A stretch of 64,000 nucleotides of DNA, from contig CM067367.1 in NCBI GenBank assembly GCA_034401795.1, positions 48,834,485-48,898,484 of the forward strand, in the 5' to 3' direction. The DNA is from Chaetoderma sp. LZ-2023a. Taxonomy: Eukaryota; Mollusca; Caudofoveata; Chaetodermatida; Chaetodermatidae. The notes beneath the pieces are model-generated. The model did no database searches. It was given only the letters and a program-made list of their open reading frames with translations, and was not told the DNA's origin. Made by a program: the position numbers and the translations under genes. Shown piece by piece: positions 25,321-36,700 of the stretch; within the stretch, counting starts at the first letter, position 1; each line of letters opens with the position of its first letter.

Positions 25321-25876
25321 TCTACATGGCATCAATTACTATCACACAATCTGGTGGCACACAACATGGCGTCATTTGTGCAAGATTCACGTGCAAATTA
25401 TTGTAGGTACATAACGACACTTTTCTGAACTTAAACAATAATTGATATAAAATCCCAATGACAGAAACTAAAAATAAATCACGATATTTGAGATAAGGTG
25501 ACTATTCCTTTAAATTTGCCATGCTAATTAGATTGATTGGCAGCCATATTATGTTAATTACGTGTTAAGTAACTTTATGCGTGAACATTTGAAAACAGAA
25601 ACCGCCTAAAAATGTACCCGTTGATCGCATTATGGTGACTAAAATCGAGAAACCTGTTTCTGCTGATTTTTTTTCGGACCTTGTCAATTATGACATTACA
25701 ATCGTCAAGAGGGAGCAAGCCATATTATTTTCGGAATAAGGTCAAATTGGTATTAATGAAATAAATCTGCAAAATGTATTAACCATCACCTATTTAATTT
25801 GTCCTTTTAATCTGACGTATCTATGCTCATTTGGGAGGGCAACGAAGGAAGACGTCTTTTGATTTACCGACAATTC

Positions 25877-26282
25877 CTCTTTCCAGTTTATCCTTCCATC
25901 ATATGACGTCATAATCAACTACGTGGCGGATAGAATGACACCACAATCAATGAGGTCATTATTACATCATGCATGACGTAGATAAGTACGTCACGAACGA
26001 ATAGCTGAAGACGGACTATGCGTTGTTATACGAATTGTACGTCTTTACTATTTAAAAATACCCATTTGAATATTTTAAAACTAATTTGACTGGGCGTTGT
26101 TGCTGCCAGAGGCAGCAACAGCACCCAGTCAAATTAGTTACAAAATGTTCAACAACTTAGCTGTATAGTTTTCAGGAAATTGATAGTCAGGGCATTCGGG
26201 GATCGATCAATCCCACCACGGCAAAGTGTGGGTGGAGCTTAGCTAGAAATGGGCGGGGCATGGCTAACACTGGAAAGATCCA
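25877..26282 (-). repeat. family A MITE copy with full hairpin
   Basis: Inverse orientation. CTTTCCAGTTTATCC terminus, CRE-rich half, then a hairpin at about 26068-26156 whose loop is TGCCAGAGGCA, the GATCGATCAATC box, both GC boxes and the terminus ACTGGAAAGATCCA. Confidence 0.9.
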
Positions 26283-26544
26283 TTACTGTTTACTTGCTCT
26301 CTTTTGCCATGGCAGGGTAGACTATGCGTCTCTCTAAAAAATAGTTTGATTATGCAACACAACAAATTCACCTATATCACTGGCCCGTGAGACAAGGTTC
26401 TTTTCCATTCCTGTGTTATCATCGGTATGTACTAATAGGAGTTCATTTCTAGCTAGGCACTGGCAGTTTTTGTTCGGCTCTCCGGTCACTCTTTGTACGT
26501 CTTTGAATCGATTTGAAACTTTGACAATTTTATTCTCAGAATCG

Positions 26545-26750
26545 AAATTTGTTGTTGAATACTTTGAAATTAATTTGACTGGCAGGTGTTTCTGGAACAA
26601 CTCTTAGTAAAAAATAAAAAGACAGAATTCATAAGGAATCGTGACAGACTTTTCAATTTCCTTGAAGGAGCAACCTCATTTTGATTGTGACGTCAGCTAA
26701 TACGTGACATATCTGATTATGACGTTATGTACGTGAGTGGCAGATCAGAT
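26545..26750 (+). repeat. family A-related fragment
   Basis: Half of a hairpin core (TGAAATTAATTTGACTGG) followed by a CRE-containing right half. Diverged. Confidence 0.5.
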
Positions 26751-26755
26751 CATAA

Positions 26756-27050
26756 TGGACCTTTCCAGTTTTAGCTATGCCCCGCCAATCTCTGGCTAAT
26801 CTCCACCCACACCTCGCTCGTGTTGGGATCGATCGATCATTGACTCCGTGACTATCAATTTCCAGAAAACCATACAGGTAAGCTGTTGAATATCTTGAAA
26901 CTAATTTGACTGGGCGCTGATGCTGCCATACAACTTGACGGACTATTAAGATGGACTAAATCGAGTCACTCATGCCGTAATGATTATGACGTCACGTTGT
27001 TCATTTGACGGCATATGACGTCATATGATAGATGGATAAACTGGAATGGT
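26756..27050 (+). repeat. family A MITE with deleted right hairpin arm
   Basis: The left half and left hairpin arm are nearly consensus. The right arm and adjacent sequence are missing, and the copy resumes at CTTGACGGACTATTAAG. Confidence 0.85.
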
Positions 27051-27559
27051 AAATTCAGATAACGTTATATGTCCCATATGCAATGAACGCAGATGAGGGA
27101 AACACATCCGATTCACAACGTTTCGGCTGAACGAGTCATAGCTACACTGAGAAAGAGACCCAGAATCTCAAGATCACCACCTGGAAACCACGTTAGATTT
27201 TGTATTTGCACACTATCAGTGTGTACCCTTTCCAAACCTTACCGAGCTTTAATCACTTCTTGAAAGGTTGCAATATAATGTATCGATAAGTCATTAAACA
27301 GTAATAGCATTGGTGGGTGTATTTAATGACAAACATATGGAAAGAAGAATCCTATATGGTTCTATTTCTCAAAATGCTTCGCGAGTTTATGAAATATTTA
27401 TCGTCGCAATAAGTGTACACCTCCCAATTGATTAAATATGTATGTAGTATGTATATAATAAAAGCGACTTAAAGGTGCATATACACACCAGCATGCTTGA
27501 AAATAAAACTGTTAAAATTGTATACTTTTAGAGTCTTAAATTATGTATGTCTGCTTACT

Positions 27560-28382
27560 GTATTCTGGGGCTGTAGTAGTAGAAACATCCTACAGCTGCA
27601 CTCAGTACGTCTTCGCTTTTACCCACTGTGTCTTGTCTTCAGCCGAAATCTTTAGCGTCCTCGGGTCCATTCTTGTCTTGAGTGTACCGAGTCCTGCTTT
27701 CTTGAGAGCACCTCGTAGCACACTTAACGGATTTATGCAATGACGTCCACTCCTGGCTTTGCATTTGGTGGGGTACGCCGATTCCAAGGCTCTCTATGCT
27801 GGTGTCTCTTATGGCATCCTTAGCACATGGCCAAACATGGGACATCTTTGCTGGGCGACTTTTATAGACATCGGCAATGTATTACACATTTTGTATAGCG
27901 CATCAATGGAAAGTATGCTGTCTGGCCATCCGTGTCAAGGTTTAATCAAGGGCATCCATGATCTACGAGAAGGACAGGAAAGCTATGTTACCCATGACGC
28001 AGCGTGCAGCAATGTCAGCGATACTGCAAAGCACAGAGCCCAGGATTTTACTTTTCCTCCATGTTTCGCCGCCATGAGGTGGATCGTGATTTTCTTTAGT
28101 TTCATGCTTTGTAGATATGTATATGTTGGTGAACTTTGTTTTGGATTCATTCAAAAAGAGATTCTCAATTTTTAGTTTGCTTGCAGCTATTGAGAGAAGT
28201 TCGTCAAGTGGTTTCTTCTCCTCGTCTATGAAGTCCACATAATCGGCGTATTCCATCGCCCAGTATTGACACCGGTGGGGTGTGTGTGTTCGTGTGCAAC
28301 TTTCCCTCACGGATTTCAATGCAGCAGCAAGGTATAAGGTGAAACGTGTAGTTCGGATCGACCGGTCAGGTGCCGGCCGCAC
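27560..28382 (-). pseudogene. LINE reverse-transcriptase fragment
   Basis: Read on the minus strand, the segment 27963-28382 contains MEYADYVDFIDEEK followed by LFLNESKTKF, then GETWRKSKILGSVLCSIADI. This is the RT motif C and thumb order of an invertebrate non-LTR element, here with ADY in place of the usual ADD. Closer to 27600 another frame shows RCPMFGHVLRMP and then VLRGALKKAGLGTLKTRMD, typical of the C-terminal end. Sequence normally lying between these blocks is missing, and stops and frame changes are present. No N-terminal RT region lies upstream, so it is a fragment. The clade is not assigned. Confidence 0.7.
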
Positions 28383-28792
28383 CAGCTAAGCTGGGTACGC
28401 GCCACCCGTCCTGGATTCGTTCCCTGAACACGGTCCCCTGGATAGAGCTATAAGCGTATATGGGCCTATGAGAGAGATCGCATTGTAAAAACGACTAAGT
28501 TCGTTAAAGCGCATAGTGCGCATGTGTGCGCTTAATACTATTCTGACAGAGCGCGTATTTCATGACCAAGATAGGATGGCGCTTTTAGTGTACTGAGTAG
28601 GTACATTGTAATCCTTTGTCATTATTTGTTCCCGGCGAATCTGGCATTAATCAAGACCAGTATTCGACGGGCTTTCCGAATCTGTAAACCATTTCAAAAT
28701 CGGTTTAGAAATGGCTGAGTTATCCACGGAAAACCCCCTTTTGATTATCTTCAAAATATTGCCGTGACGTCGTAACCACGTGTACGCAGAAC

Positions 28793-28919
28793 TTCTAGAA
28801 TGTTCTAGAACATTCGACTGCGTTATTATTAGCTACGCGCTGATTGGCTATGGCTCGACCGATGATTGGTTGAAGCCTGCAGCCTATGACGTCACGAGTA
28901 GTATAAAAGGAGATGAAAT
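28793..28919 (+). promoter_or_regulatory. heat-shock-type promoter
   Basis: Five perfectly phased heat shock units run from 28793 to 28815: TTC, GAA, TTC, GAA, TTC, each separated by 2 bp. This is an ideal HSF trimer-binding array. Downstream stand two inverted CCAAT boxes (ATTGG at 28843 and 28865), a TGACGTCA at 28887-28894 and TATAAAAG at 28912-28919. Order and spacing match metazoan HSP promoters on the + strand. No heat-shock protein frame follows, so the transcript is unknown. It lies within the 4.49-kb insertion. Confidence 0.7.
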
Positions 28920-31389
28920 CCAGAACTCGAGAGCATCCTCGGCCAGGGGCTGAATAGGTTGGATCTGTATTCGGCTACTATCAGCAAGACAGGCATTAAG
29001 CAGATGACTTCGGTCTCGAAGGTTTCTCTTCCGTAGCCACTGCAGCAATCCAACTCACCGCACTAAAGCAATTTTGTATCTCCCGATTGCACGGGAGCAT
29101 TTTTCGAACTTTTGAATGATGTTCACGAATACATCAAGAACTAACTCGGAAAACTCGCGGTGAGGCCTTTCCCGGCCTGAATATGTGATTCTACAGATGT
29201 AGAGGCAGCGATGCTCTTTGGTGGATGACTCGCAGGATCTGCCAGCCACACAAAAAATGGGTTATTCAACCGTCCCCACACTGATGTAGTGCAGGTTTAT
29301 TTCAGCTTTTTGACCGCAGCAAGTAAACTTTGCCCGGTATGTCTTAAGAGCTAACTGACGTACCCCGCACTGTTAAGCTTAGTTATGTAACTTCATCCGT
29401 ATTCAACAACCCCCGCCCATGATCGGGTTGTTATTAACTTCCATCCATACAATCGGTGTACCGGAACCTTCGTCTTAGCAGTAATGTTATTGTATCTCTT
29501 ACTGATTACTCGTTAGACATTCTATATTGTGATTACAGTCCTGAGTTCGATCCGCTCCCGTCCTGGACTGCTTGCGGAAATCCTGTTTGCGGGAACCGGC
29601 ATGCGGGAACTTTCCAGCTTCCGGAGAATGCGTCAACTCACGTCACACCAAGGATGACGTATCAATTTCAGTAACACGATAGCCCATGCTTAAGAATGGC
29701 TACCGATTATTCAAGTAACTATACTTAACATTTTAATTATTTCGTTAATTACAGCTTTAACAATTATACCGTATCTGTATAAACATTCCAGATGATTAAA
29801 AGGCACCGCAACGGTCTTAGGGCCGCTAGTTATAATTTCTGTATCTGTCTATAGCTATTCTTATTTTTTTGTAAGGTGTTTTTACTAACCGCACCATAGT
29901 AGGGTTCTCAACCTGTACTTTATATATTATTCTGATCATTTTACATTGTATTGTTTATTCTGGTTATATATGGCAAGTAGCCATCAGTTTATGTGTTTTG
30001 TTTATTTATAGAAAAATATAGGACTGCAGTGCACGTAGGAAACACTATACAGCAACATTTATATATGCAGCACGTTCTCCCGCCACCAACAATTTTTCAC
30101 TGAGGTCGCTGTCCGTGCTATAACTCTGTTTAGCCCGGCATGCTACCGACTAAAAGCCTTTCTATTCTGCTGCCTTTCTATTCAGCTCGATAGGATAGGT
30201 TTAATATGATTAGAGACAATCTCTTCGTTAGGCGACACATAGTGTACGCCTCTTTTCCGGTAGTTGCGATAATTTAGCCCCGCACTCCGACAAGGCTGTG
30301 TAAGATTGGCCAACATACCTAATGGGCCTCATATTTCTAAGTTATTGTCTCTCTTCATGTTCCACTAGGCCTTATGGCTTCTTAATTGTTTGGATGTCCC
30401 TATCCGCACCATGGACTGATCCGACCCTGGGAAACTATTGGGGTTTCCGAGCGGTGATGGCCAGGATGTGGTGTCACACACATTTCCCGCGTATCTTCGG
30501 ATACTTGGTAGTTAGTTACCCTTGGCAAGGTAGGAAGCACTAATAATTCTTGTTTTCTTTTATCTGCTGGCAAATCCTCCTGCACCGCAGTGCATAACTG
30601 GGCAACTTGCGTTTAAACCTAACGTTAAGTTAAAAAGAGAGCTCCATAGGACCTGGTGACAGGCGAGATGTGCTTCCCCACTGAATTCCATAGGAATGTC
30701 TAGGCATGATATTAAGATCTGCCACGCCCTCACGGGAAGGACATTCACGGTGGGTATTCGTCTCTCTTACACCCTCCATAACGATAGATCAGTTGCCTAA
30801 AAATGCTTTTGTGAAAAGTAACCAATGTCCTGTGACGTTTGATGTGGTTACGGAGCAAGATGTCTGGATTCTTACCCAGTTCGGAGATCTTGCAAAGCGA
30901 CATGTATGCACGCTGTCTTCAGTATTGATGTCTTAGGGCATCCATTTTCAAAGACAGCCGTATTTAAAAACTAGGTAGACGTCAGCCATTGGTGGCCTAA
31001 AATAGTTTTTGTCTCTAAAAACTAAATGAAATGTTAGGCATAGAAGAAGGCCCGCATAAATAAAAGAGGCAACTACTAATTCAGCATATTTGAAACTACA
31101 TAAGACGGTGGCGTGGGAATCCTTCGGGAATCGCTCGTCCCGTCTTCACGTAAAACAACACCCAACCTTTTAGTCATAATTTCACTAGGTATGGTCTTTT
31201 CATTACAGTATTTTGGTTGAATATTAGAATAATCCCCTTTTCATCCAATACTCTTCACCCGCTTTAAGCGATGGTGACGTTTCCTGTGACAGAGGCCCAT
31301 GCGAGGCACTTGCCTCTCGCAAGGATTCAGTGACGACGGCCCACGCAATGATAATACTCCTCACCTAAACTAGCATTAGGAGTAGTGCT
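28920..31389. other. interior of the 4.49-kb insertion, no recognised gene
   Basis: More GC-balanced than the surroundings. Short open frames occur on both strands (for example a minus-strand frame at 29055-29249) without a domain I recognise. Some of it may be transcribed leader from the promoter at 28.8-28.9 kb. Confidence 0.4.
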
Positions 31390-32037
31390 CGTGTGAGGCA
31401 CATGGCTTTTCGACACTATAAAAGATAATTTTCTTTCCTTTCAGCTTAGAGTTATAATAGCTTATATTAAGTTAATTAGTTATCTCGTGTACCGGAGCCT
31501 CCCTTGCGGCGATACCTCTGCGGACCTACGAGTCTGTGTGGTACCTCCGGGAGCCCAACGTTTAAAAGTTCATCAGGCTGTCTCTATGGCTTGTATTTTC
31601 GTTTGCTCATTATATTTGTCTAAGCATACTTGACGGTCTGTTTAGGTAAAACCGTTGTATAGACTTATTTTATAATTAGGTCACCAAATAAAATCTTGTA
31701 AGTCCATAGATCACGAAATTGCTATGGACAGGCATATTGGTGACATAAACTATTGTGAGATTGTAGTGTTTAATGTTCGCGACGGAATGATCGAGTTCGA
31801 CCGGCCTTAGGAGCCAGTCTTTGTTACCCGTAGGGCAGTATCGCACGGGATCCGTAACCCCGAGACCGGAAGCTAACCGGCGTCATCATTCGTCGTGCAC
31901 TTGCGGCGCAGCGAGTCAACACCAGACACCGGAACGGCCCGACACTACCCCCACGAGCTGCAAAAGCACCATAGATAGACGATCTTTCTTGGGGAGGCGA
32001 TTGATGTCTCAAACACCACAGATTTCTCTGACTTGAC
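31390..32037 (+). mobile_element. possible LTR and leader fragment
   Basis: A stretch opening TGTGAGGCACATGG has a TATA box (CTATAAAAG near 31418), a polyadenylation signal (AATAAA near 31687) and then ATTGGTGACATAAAC, which resembles the primer-binding edge of some Ty3-type elements. A short basic open frame follows at 31821-32036. No second LTR was found in the window, so it is a fragment and a tentative call. Confidence 0.3.
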
Positions 32038-32834
32038 TCTTAAATTATGTACCTAGATGTAATGAACCGAAATAAATCTTAACCTATGATGATTTCAATC
32101 CATATAAATCAATATAATTTTTTAAGTTGTGAAAATTGAATTAGAGGCACGAGTCCCTAATTCAAATTCACTACTGAAAAGTATATTTCGACGGCAACGA
32201 AATGGCCATATCTTAAGATTTATTTCGTTTCATTAAATCTAGATACATATTTTAAGTCTCTAATAACGTTTTCAATTTTAACAATTTGATTTTCAGGCAT
32301 TCTGGTGTGACTATGCACCTTTAAACCTGGATCTTTGAACATTACTATGGGAGATAGCCGCCGCTTTGTTTATACCTTGTTCACATTTCTCGCCAGATTT
32401 CAGCAGGGCAATCACTGTTTGCTGATTCAGGATACACGCGGTGTGAAATGCAGCTGCTTAGCAACCTTTACCTAAAATGCTTCTAGAATTTCACTTTGGT
32501 GAATGTGAACTTAGTCTAATGGGCACATTCTTCAGTGTAGAGAGCGGACAGCAAACTTGCGGCACTCTATCATAACATATATTACCTACACTCGTTCTAT
32601 GGCAATTATATTGTGACAGTAAGTGTTTAATAAGTAGCAAATTTTAGGGAGATATATAATCTACATATTTCTACATAAGATCCTGGCGCATAAATCATCT
32701 TAGAATCGACAGTAGCAATTCTTAGCCATGCATTGGGCACGTGTCAACGTAGAGAATCAAAGACTGACAAATAAAGAGTTATATGTTGCGGTGAGCGCAG
32801 AACCATAGTATCCGGCAATTACTGGGTAATGGAG

Positions 32835-33040
32835 GAATCTACTAATTTGACTGGGCGCTGTTGCGTTCATAGGCCAACAAGAGCACACGGTCATATTTGT
32901 TTCAAAGTATGTAACATATTGCCTGTATAGTTCTCAGGAAATTGAGATTTAGAGAGTGCAGGAGATCGATTGACTCACTCAAAGCGTCAGTGGATCTTAG
33001 TTAGAGATTGGCGAGGCATACCAAAAACTGAATTCCTCGA
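32835..33040 (-). repeat. family A MITE, diverged half
   Basis: Damaged hairpin and left-half boxes in inverse orientation (ATTTGACTGGGCGCTGTTGC, GAGATCGATTGA, GGCGAGGCATA). Confidence 0.65.
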
Positions 33041-33637
33041 ATGAGCGGTCATTGTTAGAAATAGCTTCATCTATTGTACTAGAATATATTAATAAATGGA
33101 GGCGTGGATGTGCTATGCTTGCTAAAATGTAACTTTTATAGCGTGAGTAATACTATGTCTGTGTACAATCCAATACGCGCACATCTAGTATTGCCTGTCG
33201 GCCTGTCTGCCGCGCGGTTTATTGGCAAGTCAGTCGGCCGGTCGGTTGGTCAGTCAGCTTTTGACATTTCTGACACAGCTGACTATATCACAACTGCAAC
33301 GTATCACGTGAATTGCCGTACGTATTACCATGACAACGCACATTATCTATGGATATGGAAAATAAATGCAATCCCCAAATTTAACATCGGTCTGAATTAT
33401 TATGTACACTACGCGTCGCTTTGACAACACTCCTCGTTGTGACGTATTTTTCTTATAGGCCAAGTTGATTGGTGGGTTTTCCAAAGCCTATCTAATATGT
33501 CGTGATCGAAGATAATCTATTGAACGACCGTTTAAACGGGTCGCTTAGTAGATCGTAACGCTGCGCAGTTTATCGATAAACCGTATAGATGTAGCCTTTC
33601 GCCGAATGACCCCATTCAGATAACACACATCACAGCA

Positions 33638-33645
33638 TATATAAC
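33638..33645 (+). promoter_or_regulatory. candidate TATA box of the TMEM55-like gene
   Basis: TATATAAC lies about 100 bp upstream of the proposed start codon at 33742, in a region free of recognised repeats. If used, transcription would begin near 33670 with a short 5' leader of about 70 nt. Inferred from position only. Confidence 0.35.
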
Positions 33646-33741
33646 TATATCTCATAGATCACTAGAAGCAAACAGTTGATTATTATATCCGGAGGTACGG
33701 GGTGATAACATTGTTAAACAGTATTCTCCACCATCTGCGAA

Positions 33742-33748
33742 ATGTCCC
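33742..33748 (+). CDS. TMEM55-like gene, coding exon 1 (7 coding nt)
   Basis: ATGTCCC is followed directly by the strong donor GTAAGTAG. It supplies Met, Ser and the first base of codon 3, giving phase 1, exactly what exon 2 needs. G at -3 gives an acceptable start context. It is the least certain exon because it is so short; another upstream exon ending in phase 1 would also fit. Confidence 0.65.
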
Positions 33749-36700
33749 GTAAGTAGAGGCTATTGTTTTCAATTTGCAGTTACTAATTCTATTTATCTAC
33801 GGTTTAGTAGGTCTACATCTTTGTAGTTGTCTCTCAAAAACCGGTTTTCAAATAACAACATGAGCGCCTTCACTAAATCCCAATTTTATTGTAGGCTACG
33901 GTTGTAATAGCAAGCGGCCTTTTTGGTGCCAAATGATATCAGTTCCTTAATAATATAACCCTTGCGCTACCAGGATCTCAATTTCAAACTGACTTCAGGA
34001 AAACTGTTCAGTATTTTGAAATTACTTCGATTGGAGACAGTTCATGTCATTGCCAGCAACAGCTCTGACTCAAATTAGTTTCTAAATATGGAGCGTACCA
34101 TTTCTTATTATGTCATGAGTGATGTATTATTTCTGGCCTATGAGGGTTAAAGGAGTAGGTCACGTGGTCTTATGGTTTAGTGACCATACTGCCCTCCTGA
34201 GTAGATATGGTGATAATTCACATTTGTAGAGTATCCATTTATCAATCTGACGTCATATGACGTCATAATCAGATAAGCGGTGTGTACGATGACGTCATAA
34301 TCATTATGGCATAAATGATTTTATTAGACCCGTCTTTAACCCTTAATAGACCGACACGTGTACGAATTGTATGTCTCTATTATTTAATAAACATACTGTT
34401 GAATATTTTGAAACTAATTTGACTGGCAGCAACAGCGCACTGTCAAATTAGTTCCAAAATATTCAGTAGCGTACCTGTATAGATTTCTGGAAATTGATAG
34501 TCAGAGAGCTCAGAGATCGATCGATCCCAACACGACCGAAGTGTGGGTGGAGCTTACTAGAGATGGGCGGCGCATAGCTAAAACGGGAAAGGGCTATCGA
34601 TTATTTTAGCGCTGTAGATTGATCGCTTCAGCAACATGGAATAACCCTCCTCCTATATTTGATTTCACATCTAGACAATCGGTCAATAGATGGATCCAAT
34701 CAGCCACTTTAGTACATGGCGTCATAATCAATTGCTTCACATGTAAGTAAGCTGACGTCACAATCATAATTGGCAGAGAATACTCCGCCATTCACCGGAG
34801 AATGTCCGTCAAGTGTAAGAAGTGTGTCGCTATTCTGGATTTACTGTTTAATAAACGTTGTGATGAATTTTATGAAACTAACTTGACTGGATGCTGCAAT
34901 TGCTATTGGCAACAACAACAGCATCAAGTCGAATTAGTTTCAAAATATTCAACAAGTTACCTGAATATGTGCCATGAAATTGGGAGTGTGACTATTCAGG
35001 ACTCTAAGTATATAAATTGATTCCAACACGCATAAACGGGTGGGACGGAGCGTAGCAAGAAATTAATGCCTCTATTGAAATTAGAATCTGGCTTTTGGAA
35101 AGAACACTTCATTTTGAGGCGTCCAGTAACCATTAGCACACGCATGCCAGTAGTTTAAATGAGACTAGTAAGTAGTTTTGCAAACAATCTTGGTAAAATG
35201 TGTTGCTGCCTTGGACATTAAACAGCAATAGAGTGCAACAGAATAAAATTGTTTCCAAAAAATCACCAGTTTCCATGAAAGAATGGCAGGACCCACCCCT
35301 TGTAAATAGCAACGATAAAGTCAATGTATGGATTCAAAATATTGAAATGTTAATACCCAATATAAATAAAATGGCTTCCAGGACATCTCAATGTCATATA
35401 TTTATGGCGGAGGACCAGAGCCCCTCAACCTTTGGAAGGGAACCTCAAATTAGACCCACCCCAATATAGCATCATACACTGGCTCTTGTGAATGATAACT
35501 GTAGACCTGATTTACCATATGTAATGTCCACTGAGTGTATCGATCCGTATATAGTCGCGTGGAAGAGTTCGTGACATCCACCAAATAGCAAGTGCAATTT
35601 ACCATTTTTCAGAAAATACACAAACTTTATATCATATGGTAATGAACAGCTATTGGATGTATATATCATTGAATGCGACAGTCATCCAGACTCAATTACT
35701 ACTAAATATGAACATGTTTCGAATTTCTTTCTTGAATTAGAAACGGATATTGACCTTCCCCGAGAACACATGTTACGTTGCCGTGTATTGAGCCAATACG
35801 GGGAAAATGCGGCCCGGCATTGAAACAACACCGGCCCACTAACCTGCGTTATCAGGGTTTTATACATCCGCTTTATTATTGCAGGTCCTCATGGGCTAAC
35901 ACCCATCCACGTCTATTGAAGTCGGGTAATAAATATAAACTTAATTAGAATCCCCATAGCTTTAATTTAATTGTGACAGTAAGCGTTTAACAAATATCTT
36001 ATTTAATTGCAATTTTCCTGATAACACAAGTTGCTGACGGGTACTGGATAAATTCTGAGCCATTACGGGACCCGACCAGACCCCCGTGAACCCACCTTAA
36101 TCTGTCACCGGGGTCGCGGTTGCGTAGCGTGGCTGTAACTCATAATAAATACGGAATTTCACGACAATTTATTAATCTGGTCCAGAGTATGTGCATGGAT
36201 GTTAGTTAACGCCTCAGTGACTAAATTTGGTCAAGAAAATTAAAATATTTTCTTAGTGAATATCCATTTGCAGGCCAAGAGAAGACTATTCTTGAAAATT
36301 TACCATTGGAATGACTGCCTCGATTATCGAGCCAGTCATTCCAGTGATAAATATTTAAACAGTAGTCTTCTCTTGGTCTGCAAATGGGCATTCGTTAAGA
36401 CCACTGAGGATGCCGGGTGTGGCCGGTTTAGTCATGAAAGACTTATTAACATCTTGCTACAGCAATCCGGTCTTAATAGAAATATGTTTTCTTGCAGAAG
36501 TTCAACCGGACGCTCCCCCACCGTACTCCGCTCTGGGGAGCGAGTACAATACACAATATGGCGGTAATTATGGAGCTCCGGTTACTAACAAAGAAACCAC
36601 GTATGGATACCCAGGACCACCTCCACCAGCGTACACCATTTCACAGATGCCAATACCACAACAACCACCACCAGTGGTTGAAATTCCCATGGCAACTGAT

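Larger units (their letters stand above)
27469..32324 (+). mobile_element. family C TTAA MITE split by a 4.49-kb insertion
   Basis: The left piece (27469-27547) and right piece (32038-32324) together match the uninterrupted copy at 51306-51659. TTAA stands at both outer ends, followed by inverted termini AGGTGCATA and TATGCACCT. The 14-bp sequence TCTTAAATTATGTA occurs at 27534-27547 and again at 32038-32051. It is a target-site duplication flanking an insertion at 27548-32037. Confidence 0.85.
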
